Positions 15,546 through 24,762 of a stretch of DNA of 64,000 nucleotides are shown here, piece after piece. The stretch is from PHAA01 sp022706565 (lineage in GTDB: Bacteria > Bacillota > Syntrophomonadia > Syntrophomonadales > Syntrophomonadaceae). Below the pieces are notes generated by a model that did no database searches, was not told the origin of the DNA, and saw only the letters and a program-made list of their open reading frames with translations. The stretch spans positions 558,001-622,000 of the forward strand of contig JAXGLD010000001.1 of the NCBI GenBank assembly GCA_040769385.1, in the 5' to 3' direction. Made by a program: the position numbers and the translations under genes. Every line of letters starts with the position of its first letter. Positions within the stretch are counted from its first letter, which is position 1.

Positions 15546-16376
15546 GTGGCTAGAGTTACTACTGCTACAATACGGGATAAAAAGGCAAAAAATGAGAAGA
15601 TTACCATGTTGACGGCCTACGATTATGGTATGGCGGTCCTGGTGGACCAGGCCGGGATAGACATGATATTGGTAGGGGATTCGGTAGGTAATGTCCAGTT
15701 GGGGTATGAAAACACACTTGCGGTTACAATGGACGATATGGTGCATCATACCCGGGCAGTGGTAAGGGGCTCCAAGCATGCCATGGTTGTTGCCGACATG
15801 CCCTTTTTGTCCTATCATATTTCGATTGAAGAGGCTGTACGTAACGCCGGGCGCTTGATCCAGGAAGGCGGAGCCCAGGCAGTAAAATTGGAAGGCGGCG
15901 AGGAGAGACTTCCCGTCGTGCAAGCCATCCTCAACGCGGAAATACCCATTGTGGGCCACATCGGCCTCACCCCCCAATCGGTCAACCAATTTGGGGGTTT
16001 TAAGGTTCAGGGCAAAGATCTGGAGACTGCCCGCAAGCTGATAAGGGATGCCAAGCTTTTGGAAGAAGCTGGCGTCTTTTCAATAGTTCTCGAGGGGGTT
16101 CCCGGCCCGCTGGCAGCTAAGATCACTGCAGCGGCCACGGTACCTACGATTGGAATTGGTGCAGGAAAGGATTGCGATGGCCAGGTCTTGGTCATTAACG
16201 ATATGTTGGGGATTAACCAGGGACATATCCCAAAATTCGTAAAACGGTTTGCTGATTTGGGTCCCGCCATATTGGAAGCGCTGCGAGATTACAAAAGCGA
16301 AGTCGAAGAGGGAACCTTTCCGGGTCCAGAACACAGTTACACAATAAAAGATGATGTTCTGGAAAGATTGTATTAG
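15546..16376 (+). CDS. panB: 3-methyl-2-oxobutanoate hydroxymethyltransferase
   Basis: A 276-residue enzyme that transfers a hydroxymethyl group from methylene-tetrahydrofolate to ketoisovalerate, giving ketopantoate, the first pantothenate step. TAYDYGMAVLVDQAGID, VGDSVGNVQLGY and the metal-binding aspartates of MVVADMPF are present, as is GAGKDCDGQVLV. GTG 15546 is chosen because GAGGGGGAT lies at the correct distance; upstream in-frame ATGs would overlap the previous gene by about 65 bases. Its folate co-substrate comes from the pathway encoded just upstream. Confidence 0.95.
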   Translation: MARVTTATIRDKKAKNEKITMLTAYDYGMAVLVDQAGIDMILVGDSVGNVQLGYENTLAVTMDDMVHHTRAVVRGSKHAMVVADMPFLSYHISIEEAVRNAGRLIQEGGAQAVKLEGGEERLPVVQAILNAEIPIVGHIGLTPQSVNQFGGFKVQGKDLETARKLIRDAKLLEEAGVFSIVLEGVPGPLAAKITAAATVPTIGIGAGKDCDGQVLVINDMLGINQGHIPKFVKRFADLGPAILEALRDYKSEVEEGTFPGPEHSYTIKDDVLERLY

Positions 16377-16391
16377 GGGCAGGGGGGCAAT

Positions 16392-17243
16392 ATGCAGACA
16401 TTTAACACGATTAATGATATACAAAATTGGTGCCGGGACCAGAAGAGACAAGGTAAAAGCATCGGCCTGGTACCGACGATGGGATACCTGCATGCCGGGC
16501 ATCTGGCCCTGGCTGCAGAAGCTCGTTCACGTTGTGATATCGTAGTAGTATCCATTTTTGTAAACCCGATCCAATTCGGGGTGGGAGAGGACTTTGAAGA
16601 TTATCCCCGTGATTTGCGCAGGGATAGTAATCTACTGGAACAGGCCGGGGTTGATGCCTTGTTTGCTCCTTCCGTCCGGGAGATGTATCCGGTTGGGTAT
16701 GGTAGCTATGTCGAAGTCACCGGTGAAATTACCGAGAAGCTTTGCGGCCGTTCCCGCCCCGGCCATTTCCGGGGGGTGACCACGGTGGTCAGCAAATTGT
16801 TCAACATATGCCTGCCGGATTTAGCGTTTTTTGGTCAGAAGGATGCTCAGCAGGCCATGGTTATTGAAAAGATGGTCAAGGAGTTGAACTTTCCCCTGCA
16901 GATAATCAGGGTGCCTATAATCCGCGAAGCAGACGGACTGGCCATGAGTTCCCGCAACGTTTACCTGAATCCCGACCAGAGGAGCCAAGCTTTGGTCTTG
17001 AACCAATCCCTGCAGAAAGCCCGGGAGGCCATCATGGCTGGAGAAAGGGACACTGACAGGGTTAGGAACCTGTTGCAGGCAACCATCGGTACCAGTCCCG
17101 AAGCAAATGTCGACTATGCCGAAATATATGACGCCACTACCCTGGCGGACGTGAAAGAGATCGATGGAAGTGTGCTGATCGCTCTGGCCGTCAGGTTCGG
17201 AACCACCAGATTGATCGATAACCTGATTGTGGAGGTGCAGTAA
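16392..17243 (+). CDS. panC: Pantothenate synthetase
   Basis: A 283-residue adenylate-forming ligase joining pantoate and beta-alanine. The HIGH-like segment VPTMGYLHAGHLAL is at residues 23-36, QFGVGEDFEDYPR follows, and the KMSKS-like signature is replaced by the usual MSSRNVYL (about 182-189). It begins 15 bases after panB and ends one base before panD, so panBCD is an operon. Confidence 0.97.
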   Translation: MQTFNTINDIQNWCRDQKRQGKSIGLVPTMGYLHAGHLALAAEARSRCDIVVVSIFVNPIQFGVGEDFEDYPRDLRRDSNLLEQAGVDALFAPSVREMYPVGYGSYVEVTGEITEKLCGRSRPGHFRGVTTVVSKLFNICLPDLAFFGQKDAQQAMVIEKMVKELNFPLQIIRVPIIREADGLAMSSRNVYLNPDQRSQALVLNQSLQKAREAIMAGERDTDRVRNLLQATIGTSPEANVDYAEIYDATTLADVKEIDGSVLIALAVRFGTTRLIDNLIVEVQ

Positions 17244-17244
17244 T

Positions 17245-17616
17245 ATGATGCGTTATATGCTGAAATCCAAAATTCACCGGGCGATAGTGACCGAAGCCGA
17301 TCTCAATTACGTGGGCAGCATCACCATAGACAAGGACTTAATGGATGCGGCGGATATCATAGAAAATGAAAAAGTGACGATAGTCAATAACAATAATGGT
17401 GCCCGGTTTGAGACATATGTTATTGAAGGTGCACGAGGATCTGGTATAATCTGTCTAAACGGGGCAGCTGCCCGGCTGGCAATGCGCGGGGACGTAATCA
17501 TTATACTAAGTTTTACTATCATGAATGATGAAGAGAGCCTGACCCACCAGCCCAAATTAGTGTTTGTGGGTGAGAAGAATAATATTAAGCGGATGTGTGA
17601 AGGTAAATACGAATAA
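17245..17616 (+). CDS. panD: Aspartate 1-decarboxylase precursor
   Basis: A 123-residue pro-enzyme that makes beta-alanine from aspartate for PanC. It self-cleaves between G24 and S25 (NYVGSITID) to form the pyruvoyl group. MLKSKIHRA at the start and INGAA-like (LNGAAARLA) near residue 72 are family marks. The start is ATG 17245 with GGAGGTG seven bases upstream inside panC. Confidence 0.96.
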   Translation: MMRYMLKSKIHRAIVTEADLNYVGSITIDKDLMDAADIIENEKVTIVNNNNGARFETYVIEGARGSGIICLNGAAARLAMRGDVIIILSFTIMNDEESLTHQPKLVFVGEKNNIKRMCEGKYE

Positions 17617-17730
17617 CCATATATAATGGGTAAAGGTTACATCATACCGAATTGTTTATCATGGAAATGTCCAGCCGGGAAAAGGTAAGAATGTGCCATG
17701 ACCATTCATTATGGGCAATGAAGGTGAAAA

Positions 17731-19332
17731 ATGATTACCACTAGATATATAGGGGAGTTGGAGTCACGAGCTCCCCTATTCTTCACTGATTTTCTAATCG
17801 TGGGCAGCGGTATTGCCGGACTTTTTACGGCATTGAAGGCGTCCGAACATGGCCGGGTAGTGGTATTGACCAAGAAAACCCTCAAAGACTCCAATACCGG
17901 ACTTGCCCAGGGGGGCATTGCGGCAGCGGTGCACGAAGAGGATTCTCCGTTTCTGCACCTGGAGGACACGTTGGAGGCTGGAGCCGGATTGTGTGATGTT
18001 GCTGCCGTGAATGTACTGGTCAGTGAGGGACCGGCCCGGGTTAGGGAACTAATGGAGATAGGGGCTTGTTTTGATATGAAGGACGGCAACATCTCCTTTA
18101 CCCGCGAAGGGGCGCATGGCCGAGCGCGCATCCTGCACGCTGCCGACGCCACTGGTGAGGCGATACGGGTAGCCCTGGTCAATAAATGTGTTGAAAAGGA
18201 CAATATCGATATCCAGGAGTATCATTACCTAGTCGACTTGCTGGGCAATGATAGTTCACGAACGTGTCACGGAGCCTTGGTATATAACACTATCACCGGC
18301 CAGCAGTCGGTCTACATTGCGCGATGTACAATCATAGCCACCGGTGGGGCCGGGCAACTGTACCAGAATACCACCAACCCGGACATAGCCACCGCCGATG
18401 GCATGGCGGCAGCCTTCCGGATGGGGGCTGAATTGACCGACTTGGAATTCATTCAGTTTCATCCCACTGTGCTCTTCGGTTACGAAACCCAGCGGTTTTT
18501 AATATCCGAGTCGGTCCGCGGTGAAGGAGGCAGACTCTATAACACCCGCGGCGAGAGGTTTATGGGCAAGTACTCTTCCATGCTGGAACTGGCTCCCCGG
18601 GATGTGGTCTCACGGGCTATTCTAAGCGAATGCACCGCTACCGGCAGTGAATACGTCTATCTTGACATGCGAGACATTCCTTCGGCCCGGGATCGCTTCC
18701 CTAATATCTACCGCACCTGTTTGGCCCGAGGCATAGACCTGGAAAAGGAGATGGTTCCAGTTTCGCCGGGGGCTCATTATACGATGGGCGGAATTAAAAC
18801 CAATACGCGCGGCGAGACTGGCATAACGGGGCTTTACGCCTGCGGTGAAGCTGCCTGTACGGGAGTGCATGGCGCCAACCGCTTGGCCAGCAACTCCTTG
18901 CTGGAAGGAATTGTTTTCGGTGCACGGATTGTGGATAACGCCGGGGAGATTTTGTATCACCGGCAGATCAATCAGGAAGAAATCTATCGCAACTTTGATC
19001 ATGCCTGGGTCCTTGATCCTCCTGCGGAAGGCATCAGTCCCGCCGATGCCAAGCACGAGATGCAGGCCACCATGTGGAACAAGGTGGGCATCATCAGGGA
19101 ACAAAATGGTTTGAAAGAAGCGGGAGCGAAAATAGAACATCTTTATCGACACTTGACCCGGGGAGATGATCCCCTGGCCTACATGGAGATGGTCAATATG
19201 CTTACGGTTGCCCGGGTGGTCATCCAGGCGGCGCTGTGGCGCCGGGAAAGCCGGGGAGGTCATTTTCGGTCAGATTATCCTGAGCGGGATGATCTTAATT
19301 GGATAAAACATGTGAGTTTTGTCAACCTTTAA
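17731..19332 (+). CDS. nadB: L-aspartate oxidase
   Basis: A 533-residue FAD enzyme that oxidises aspartate to iminoaspartate, the first step of de novo NAD synthesis. The FAD-binding GSGIAGLFTALKA (residues 26-38), TGLAQGGIAAA, the active-site HPT/EGGRL region (QFHPT, RGEGGRLYN) and the C-terminal VHGANRLASNSLLEG are intact. nadC follows; nadA, which usually accompanies this pair, is not in the window. Confidence 0.96.
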   Translation: MITTRYIGELESRAPLFFTDFLIVGSGIAGLFTALKASEHGRVVVLTKKTLKDSNTGLAQGGIAAAVHEEDSPFLHLEDTLEAGAGLCDVAAVNVLVSEGPARVRELMEIGACFDMKDGNISFTREGAHGRARILHAADATGEAIRVALVNKCVEKDNIDIQEYHYLVDLLGNDSSRTCHGALVYNTITGQQSVYIARCTIIATGGAGQLYQNTTNPDIATADGMAAAFRMGAELTDLEFIQFHPTVLFGYETQRFLISESVRGEGGRLYNTRGERFMGKYSSMLELAPRDVVSRAILSECTATGSEYVYLDMRDIPSARDRFPNIYRTCLARGIDLEKEMVPVSPGAHYTMGGIKTNTRGETGITGLYACGEAACTGVHGANRLASNSLLEGIVFGARIVDNAGEILYHRQINQEEIYRNFDHAWVLDPPAEGISPADAKHEMQATMWNKVGIIREQNGLKEAGAKIEHLYRHLTRGDDPLAYMEMVNMLTVARVVIQAALWRRESRGGHFRSDYPERDDLNWIKHVSFVNL

Positions 19333-19423
19333 TGTAGGTATTTGCTAATTGGGGGCAATGGCTCAAGAGTAAACGACCACCCTAGCCGGAGTTGGGAGCA
19401 ATGGTTTTTACAGGAGGCATGAT

Positions 19424-20263
19424 ATGATATACCCAGGCCTGGAGAGTCTTATCAAAAGAGCATTGGAAGAAGATATCGGTTATGGGGATATTACCACCCA
19501 AAGCCTCATTCCTGCCGGACAGATATCCAGGGGACTATTCATAGCCAAAAGCCCTGGCGTGGTGGCAGGAATACAGGTGAGCGAGGCAGTCTTCCGCCAA
19601 CTGGATTCCGAAATCACATTCGAAGTATTTAAGAACGACGGAGAAGTTGTCCTGCCCCGTGAAGTGATTGCCGTAGTACAAGGACAGACCAGGGCGCTCC
19701 TGACGGGTGAGCGCACCGCCCTTAATTTCCTGCAAAGATTATCCGGCATTGCTACCAAAACTCGCAGGGTAGTGGAGCTGATTAAGGATAGCAAAGCCCA
19801 GTTGGTAGACACCCGTAAGACTACGCCGGGATTAAGGGTGTTGGAAAAATATGCAGTGAGCATAGGGGGAGCCCGCAATCATCGGTTTGGGCTCTTTGAT
19901 GGGGTAATGATCAAGGACAATCATATCCAGGCGGTAGGGAATATCAGGGAAGCCGTGGCGATGGCTCGGCAAAAGGTCCCTCATACCGTGAAGATAGAGG
20001 TGGAGGTCGAGAATCTGGCCCAGTTGCGGGAAGCGGTTGACGCAGGGGCGGATATTATAATGCTTGACAACATGGGTGTGGAGGAGATGGCCGAAGCGGT
20101 GAGTATAGTCGAAGCAAGGGCACTGCTGGAAGCCTCAGGTGGAATAAATGAGAGCAACATAGTGGAGGTAGCGCGCACTGGAATCGATTTTATATCCATG
20201 GGAGCATTGACCCATAGTGCCACCAGCCTGGACATAAGTTTGGATTTGGTGGATGCGGACTGA
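19424..20263 (+). CDS. nadC: Nicotinate-nucleotide pyrophosphorylase, carboxylating
   Basis: A 279-residue quinolinate phosphoribosyltransferase. Typical segments are EDIGYGDITT near the start, ERTALNFLQRLSGIAT, VDTRKTTPGLR (residues 127-137) and KDNHI. It converts quinolinate and PRPP to nicotinate mononucleotide. The ATG at 24 bases into an AGGAGGC context is used; an ATG six bases earlier runs straight into a stop. Confidence 0.96.
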   Translation: MIYPGLESLIKRALEEDIGYGDITTQSLIPAGQISRGLFIAKSPGVVAGIQVSEAVFRQLDSEITFEVFKNDGEVVLPREVIAVVQGQTRALLTGERTALNFLQRLSGIATKTRRVVELIKDSKAQLVDTRKTTPGLRVLEKYAVSIGGARNHRFGLFDGVMIKDNHIQAVGNIREAVAMARQKVPHTVKIEVEVENLAQLREAVDAGADIIMLDNMGVEEMAEAVSIVEARALLEASGGINESNIVEVARTGIDFISMGALTHSATSLDISLDLVDAD

Positions 20264-20298
20264 TCCGGCATTAAAAATTTTATGGCGGAGGGATGGCC

Positions 20299-21066
20299 AT
20301 GATCACGGTATTCGATGTGGGCAATACCAACACTGTAATTGGGGTGTACGATAAAGAAAAATTGTTAACTCATTGGCGAATCAGGACCGATACCCAGAAA
20401 ACCAGTGACGAGTATGGAATAATGATGGCTTCTCTGTTCGATTATGAAGGACTGTCAATGAAGTCCGTATCAGGGGTAGTAATTTCTTCCGTGGTACCTA
20501 CATTGATGATGGAACTGGATGCCATGAGCGAACGTTATTTTTGCTGTAAACCTTTGGTAGTGGGGCCGGGAGTAAAGAACGGGCTGGCCATAAAATATGA
20601 TAATCCCCGTGAAGTAGGAGCCGACCGGGTTGTAAACGCGGTAGCGGCGTACAATAAATATGGCGGGCCGTTAATCATAGTTGATTTCGGCACTGCAACC
20701 ACCTTTTGCGTGATAAGTTTGGCGGGGGAGTATCTGGGCGGTGCGATCGCACCGGGTATTAAGATTTCCACCGAAGCCTTGGTTAACCGGGCCTCCAAGC
20801 TGCCGCGGGTGGAATTGAGCGTGCCCAAAAGTGTTATCGGCAAGAACACCGTTATGAGCATGCAGGTAGGCATATTATATGGGTTTGTCGGTCAGGTAGA
20901 GGGAATCATCAGCCGCATGAAAAAGGAAATCAACGGCATCCCCAAGGTCATTGCCACGGGAGGATTAGCTCACATCATAGCGGGCGAAACGGATCAAATC
21001 GACATTATCGATGAATACCTGACCTTAGAGGGTTTGCGTATCATATATGAACTAAACCGGGGGTAG
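20299..21066 (+). CDS. coaX: Type III pantothenate kinase
   Basis: A 255-residue ASKHA-family kinase phosphorylating pantothenate, the first step of coenzyme A synthesis. DVGNTNTVIGVY at residues 5-16 binds phosphate, GADRVVNA and DFGTATTFCVI are the other family motifs. The second ATG (20299) is chosen because GGAGG lies seven bases before it. With panBCD upstream, the block supplies pantothenate and then commits it to CoA. dusB starts two bases after its stop. Confidence 0.96.
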   Translation: MITVFDVGNTNTVIGVYDKEKLLTHWRIRTDTQKTSDEYGIMMASLFDYEGLSMKSVSGVVISSVVPTLMMELDAMSERYFCCKPLVVGPGVKNGLAIKYDNPREVGADRVVNAVAAYNKYGGPLIIVDFGTATTFCVISLAGEYLGGAIAPGIKISTEALVNRASKLPRVELSVPKSVIGKNTVMSMQVGILYGFVGQVEGIISRMKKEINGIPKVIATGGLAHIIAGETDQIDIIDEYLTLEGLRIIYELNRG

Positions 21067-21068
21067 AC

Positions 21069-22034
21069 GTGTTCAGTATCGGAGATGTAAAGATGGTCAA
21101 CCCCGTTGTTTTGGCACCTATGGCGGGAGTAACCGATAAAGCCTTCCGGGTCATAGCCAAGTCGTTCGGTTGTGGTTTGGTTTGCACCGAGATGATAAGT
21201 GACATGGGACTGGTATTCGGACAGAGCAGGACCCATCGGATAGCAGATACTAGAGGCGAAGAGAGACCGGTGATGGTTCAGATATTCGGCTCTCATCCTG
21301 CGGCCATGGGCCAGGCCGCCGCTATCGTTGCCAGCCAGGGAGCCGATATAATCGATATCAACATGGGCTGCCCAACCCCCAAGATTGTCAGGAACGGGGA
21401 AGGGGCAGCCTTGATGCTGGATATACCCAAGTGCCGGCAGATCATCCGGGAAGTGGTACGAGCCGTGAAGATCCCGGTAACGATCAAGATGCGCAAAGGT
21501 TGGGATGACTCCCGGCCCATCTGCATCGAACTAGCTCAGGTAGCCGAGCAGGAAGGGGTGTCTGCAATCACTCTGCATCCGCGCACCCGCATGCAGTTCT
21601 TCAGCGGGCAGGCCGACTGGTCGATGATTAAAGCCGTCAAGCAGCAGGTTCATATACCGATCATCGGGAACGGTGATATACATTGTGCCAGAGACGCCGA
21701 GAGGATGATGGCCACTACTGGTTGCGATGCGGTAATGATTGGACGGGCTGTTTTGGGCAAACCTTTTTTGATCAGAGAAACAGTGGAACTGCTAACCACC
21801 GGAAAGGAGTTGCCACCGCCTACTCAGGCCGAGAGGATCGAAACTGCCCTGCGACATTTGGAACTGGCAATCGAGTACAAGGGAGAATGGGTGGCAGTGC
21901 GGGAGATGCGCAAACAGTTGGCCTGGTATATCAAGGGACGCCCTGGTGCATCGGGGTTGCGCTCTCGATTGAATCAGGCTGCCAGCAAAGAAGAAATATT
22001 GGCACTGCTGCAATCAGTGAAAGAGACTTTATAA
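21069..22034 (+). CDS. dusB: tRNA-dihydrouridine synthase B
   Basis: A 321-residue FMN enzyme reducing uridines in tRNA. LAPMAGVTDKAFR (residues 15-27), the NMGCPTPKIV loop with the catalytic cysteine, and IGNGDI near residue 200 are the family marks. GTG 21069 directly follows coaX, so it is co-transcribed with it. In B. subtilis dusB (yacF) lies between folK and lysS, matching the wider gene order here. Confidence 0.95.
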   Translation: MFSIGDVKMVNPVVLAPMAGVTDKAFRVIAKSFGCGLVCTEMISDMGLVFGQSRTHRIADTRGEERPVMVQIFGSHPAAMGQAAAIVASQGADIIDINMGCPTPKIVRNGEGAALMLDIPKCRQIIREVVRAVKIPVTIKMRKGWDDSRPICIELAQVAEQEGVSAITLHPRTRMQFFSGQADWSMIKAVKQQVHIPIIGNGDIHCARDAERMMATTGCDAVMIGRAVLGKPFLIRETVELLTTGKELPPPTQAERIETALRHLELAIEYKGEWVAVREMRKQLAWYIKGRPGASGLRSRLNQAASKEEILALLQSVKETL

Positions 22035-22167
22035 TGGGCGCGATCAAATCCTAGTCAGGTGCTGCAGATACTATACCACTGGATGCCGATGGTAACCAGT
22101 CCGATTAATCCCCCTCCTTTTTCTGCGAATCCACGACTCGTCTCCCCTTTCATTACCTGGGCGGTTT

Positions 22168-22176
22168 TGCTATAAT
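22168..22176 (+). promoter_or_regulatory. Extended -10 promoter before the three-gene unit
   Basis: TGCTATAAT gives an extended -10 (TATAAT 22171-22176). The region 17 bases upstream (TTTCAT) is a poor -35, as is common for extended -10 promoters. It starts transcription about 40 bases before the helix-turn-helix gene. Confidence 0.55.
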
Positions 22177-22224
22177 TCTAGCGACACTGTGCTCAATGTT
22201 GTGCTCAAGGAGTATTATTATTAA

Positions 22225-22755
22225 ATGGATATTATTCGCATCCAGGACAAGATCATCAGCCAGCAGAAAATCAATGATTCTATCACCAAAATCCTGCAAC
22301 TCAGGGCGTTAGGCTATTCCCAGCAGGAAGTGGCTGATCGGATGTCGGTCGATCGCACTTTTATCTCCCGCCTGGAAGGGATAGGGGAATTGCGCAAGGG
22401 CAAGACTATAGCTTGTATCGGATTTCCAATAAAAAACAAGACCGAGATCCAGGCTATCCTCGAAGAGGAGGGTGTGGAATTCATCATGCTGATGACTGAA
22501 GAGGAGAGGCAGACATATGTTGAACAGCGCTCCGGGAAAGAGATGTTAAATGAATTAATGGACCTAATAGGTAAAATGCATAGCTTTGACACAATAATAG
22601 CCATAGGATCAGATAAACGGATCAAGTTGATACAGGGACTGCTGGATAGTGAAGTGATTTGTGTCGAAATCGGCACCTCGCCTATAACCGAGGACAAATG
22701 GGTCGATCCTGGCGAAATCCGCAAGATATTGGCTGCTGTAAAGTCTGCCCGCTAA
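22225..22755 (+). CDS. Helix-turn-helix regulator with an unknown C-terminal domain
   Basis: A 176-residue protein. Residues 22-55 form a helix-turn-helix (LRALGYSQQEVADRMSVDRT, then FISRLEGIGE). Residues 60-175 alternate beta strands and helices (TIACIGFPI, IIAIGSDKRI, VICVEIGTSPI) like a small Rossmann-type domain that might bind a ligand. I know no characterised member. It is the first gene of a unit with the quinate-dehydrogenase-like and orphan genes, whose expression it may control. Confidence 0.68.
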   Translation: MDIIRIQDKIISQQKINDSITKILQLRALGYSQQEVADRMSVDRTFISRLEGIGELRKGKTIACIGFPIKNKTEIQAILEEEGVEFIMLMTEEERQTYVEQRSGKEMLNELMDLIGKMHSFDTIIAIGSDKRIKLIQGLLDSEVICVEIGTSPITEDKWVDPGEIRKILAAVKSAR

Positions 22756-22783
22756 CTAGGCTTCGATATTGAGGAGGTAGGCC

Positions 22784-23698
22784 GTGAAACGTATCGTCAG
22801 CGTGAGCTTGGGTTCATCAAAACGTGATCATGCATTTGAAACGGAATTTATGGGTGAGGAGTTTCGGATTGAACGCATCGGCACCGACGGTGATTGGGAC
22901 AAAGCAATCAGCTTAATTACCGAACTGGATGGCAAGGTCGATGCATTCGGGATGGGCGGAATAGACTTATATGTTCAGTTGGCAGGCCAACGCTATGTAA
23001 TCAGGGATGCCAAGAAGTTTATCGCCGCGGCCAGGAAGACGCCGATGGTGGACGGAAGCGGCCTAAAAAACACCCTGGAGCGAAAATGTATAATGGATAT
23101 CCAAAAGGACGGAGTTTATGACCTGCGGGGTAAAAAGGTACTGATGGTCAGCGGGGTTGATCGTTTCGGCATGGCCGAGGCTTTTGAAGAGGTTGGAGCG
23201 AAACTGACTGTCGGTGATCTGATCTATACCATCGGAGTGCCTATTCCCTTACATTCACTGAAGAGTTTGCGTCTGGTGGGGCGGTTGTTGGCTCCTATTG
23301 TCGTCCGTTTACCATTTGACATGCTGTATCCAACTGGGAAGAAGCAAGAAGTCATAATCCCCAAATTCTCGAAATATTATTATAATGCAGATGTCCTGGC
23401 CGGGGATTTCAATTATATCAAGCGCTATCTCCCGGAAAGGCTGGATGGGAAGATAGTTATTACCAACACCACCACCAGGGACGACTTGGTTCTGTTAAAA
23501 CAAAGAGGAATCAGCAAGGTTATTACGACTACCCCGGATATGGGGGGACGTTCCTTTGGCACCAACGTAATCGAAGCGTTGATGGTAAGTATAATGGGCA
23601 AACCGCTGGAACAGATCAAGCCCGAAGATTACTATACCGTGTTAAAGGAATTAAACCTCAAACCGGGGGTAACGGATTTGGAGAATTGGAGTGCTTGA
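22784..23698 (+). CDS. Protein of the family often labelled quinate 5-dehydrogenase
   Basis: A 304-residue cytosolic protein. The C-terminal half has a strand-helix pattern around GKKVLMVSGVDRFGMAEAF (residues 114-132), which suits a nucleotide-binding fold, and a segment ITNTTTRDDLVLLKQRG. I recall close relatives in Clostridia labelled quinate 5-dehydrogenase, but the shikimate-dehydrogenase motifs (NxTxPxK, GxGGxxxA) are not seen, so that activity is doubtful. GTG 22784 follows GGAGGTAGGCC. It overlaps the next gene by eight bases. Confidence 0.6.
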   Translation: MKRIVSVSLGSSKRDHAFETEFMGEEFRIERIGTDGDWDKAISLITELDGKVDAFGMGGIDLYVQLAGQRYVIRDAKKFIAAARKTPMVDGSGLKNTLERKCIMDIQKDGVYDLRGKKVLMVSGVDRFGMAEAFEEVGAKLTVGDLIYTIGVPIPLHSLKSLRLVGRLLAPIVVRLPFDMLYPTGKKQEVIIPKFSKYYYNADVLAGDFNYIKRYLPERLDGKIVITNTTTRDDLVLLKQRGISKVITTTPDMGGRSFGTNVIEALMVSIMGKPLEQIKPEDYYTVLKELNLKPGVTDLENWSA

Positions 23699-24605
23699 GT
23701 TAGATTTTGCTTTTTTCAACATGCGCAGTTACAACCGCCAGGGGCTCGCCAACCGGAAACCAATTCTGGACAAGCTGGCCCCTTTGTTATTCTCACCGCG
23801 GGTTGAAAGGCTAATATATTTTGGCCGTCTGGGGCTTAAAGGCTGCAACCTGAATCTGCCCCTAGGCGAGGGCAACTGGAGCATACTGAACCATGACAAC
23901 CGGGACTTGATGCTGGCCCGTACCAGAGCCATACTGGAAGACTATGCCTTGCCGCGGATGGGCGTGGATCGACGGCTAAAGAATATTTTCACAGCTGAGG
24001 AACACCATTTGTCGCTTATATTTGGAGATTGTTTCTTAAGCGTACTAGCGGGCGTGCTGATTAACCAGGCGGTTTCCCGGCACGAAATAAAAAGACTGAT
24101 ATTGTTAGGGGACATACCTCATTTATGGCCCTTGATCCAGACCATTTCCGGACATCAAATTCCTATATCCCTGCAGAACTTCTGCCCCAAAAGGTATGAA
24201 ATAATGGTCCACCGTCTACTATATGAAGAAGGATTGGCAGTGAGCAATAGCTGCATAACCCCCCAAAGTTGGGAACAGGGAGATTTAGTTTTGTCAGTCG
24301 AGCCTCAACAAGCCCGAATCAGGTTGGCGTCGCCGCATATTTTCCAAATTCGCCTCGACGATGAATGCAGCGGAGCGGCACCCGAGTTAGAACAGGTTTT
24401 ACAGGAAGCTGGTTTGGACCCGCAAATGTACAATCTAGCCCCGATTTTGGAAAGTTGCCTTTTGGCTCAGGCAGGAAAATCCGTCCATAGTGGAGAAAGT
24501 AATTACCTCGATGCGGAGTTCATGTCTGCCGATGTATATCGGGAAATGATGGAGGCTGGTTATCATCTTGGCATGTGGGAGCCGTTTCTTGACAAGGCTG
24601 TATGA
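23691..24605 (+). CDS. Conserved-looking protein of unknown function
   Basis: A 304-residue protein with no motif that I recognise and no membrane span or signal peptide. It starts at GTG 23691 inside the preceding gene, which indicates translational coupling and a shared process. Visible traits are a LGLKGCNLNLPLGEG segment near residues 47-61, LLGDIPHLW near 138-146, and several cysteines that are not in CxxC pairs. The last bases carry a consensus promoter for greA. Confidence 0.6.
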   Translation: MLELDFAFFNMRSYNRQGLANRKPILDKLAPLLFSPRVERLIYFGRLGLKGCNLNLPLGEGNWSILNHDNRDLMLARTRAILEDYALPRMGVDRRLKNIFTAEEHHLSLIFGDCFLSVLAGVLINQAVSRHEIKRLILLGDIPHLWPLIQTISGHQIPISLQNFCPKRYEIMVHRLLYEEGLAVSNSCITPQSWEQGDLVLSVEPQQARIRLASPHIFQIRLDDECSGAAPELEQVLQEAGLDPQMYNLAPILESCLLAQAGKSVHSGESNYLDAEFMSADVYREMMEAGYHLGMWEPFLDKAV

Positions 24606-24617
24606 GGTCTCTATAAT
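24589..24617 (+). promoter_or_regulatory. Perfect-consensus sigma-A promoter for greA-lysS
   Basis: TTGACA (24589-24594), exactly 17 bases, then TATAAT (24612-24617): both elements match the consensus fully. The -35 lies within the end of the preceding gene. The predicted RNA start near 24624 gives a leader of about 160 bases before greA. Confidence 0.85.
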
Positions 24618-24729
24618 AATGGCAATTGCCCATTAGTAAAGGGCTTCACTAACAGCAAGCGAGATGCAGCTTCTGAAGTATCAAGGCTCTCTATAAGACA
24701 CTCCTCCATGGTTATGGTATTGTGTTATG

Positions 24730-24762
24730 CCTGTAAAAGCGCCTTAGATAGGCTTTTACAGG
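24730..24762 (+). promoter_or_regulatory. Long hairpin in the greA leader
   Basis: CCTGTAAAAGC and GGCTTTTACAGG can pair over about twelve bases with a small bulge near the loop. It ends 24 bases before the greA start and has no T tract, so it is a candidate for translational or processing control rather than termination. Confidence 0.5.

Noticed and set aside
18622..19263. A 213-codon minus-strand frame within nadB
   Set aside because: Antisense to conserved nadB coding sequence, with no start signals.
22035..22140. Terminator after dusB
   Set aside because: A short ACTGG/CCAGT hairpin exists but is not followed by a T tract.
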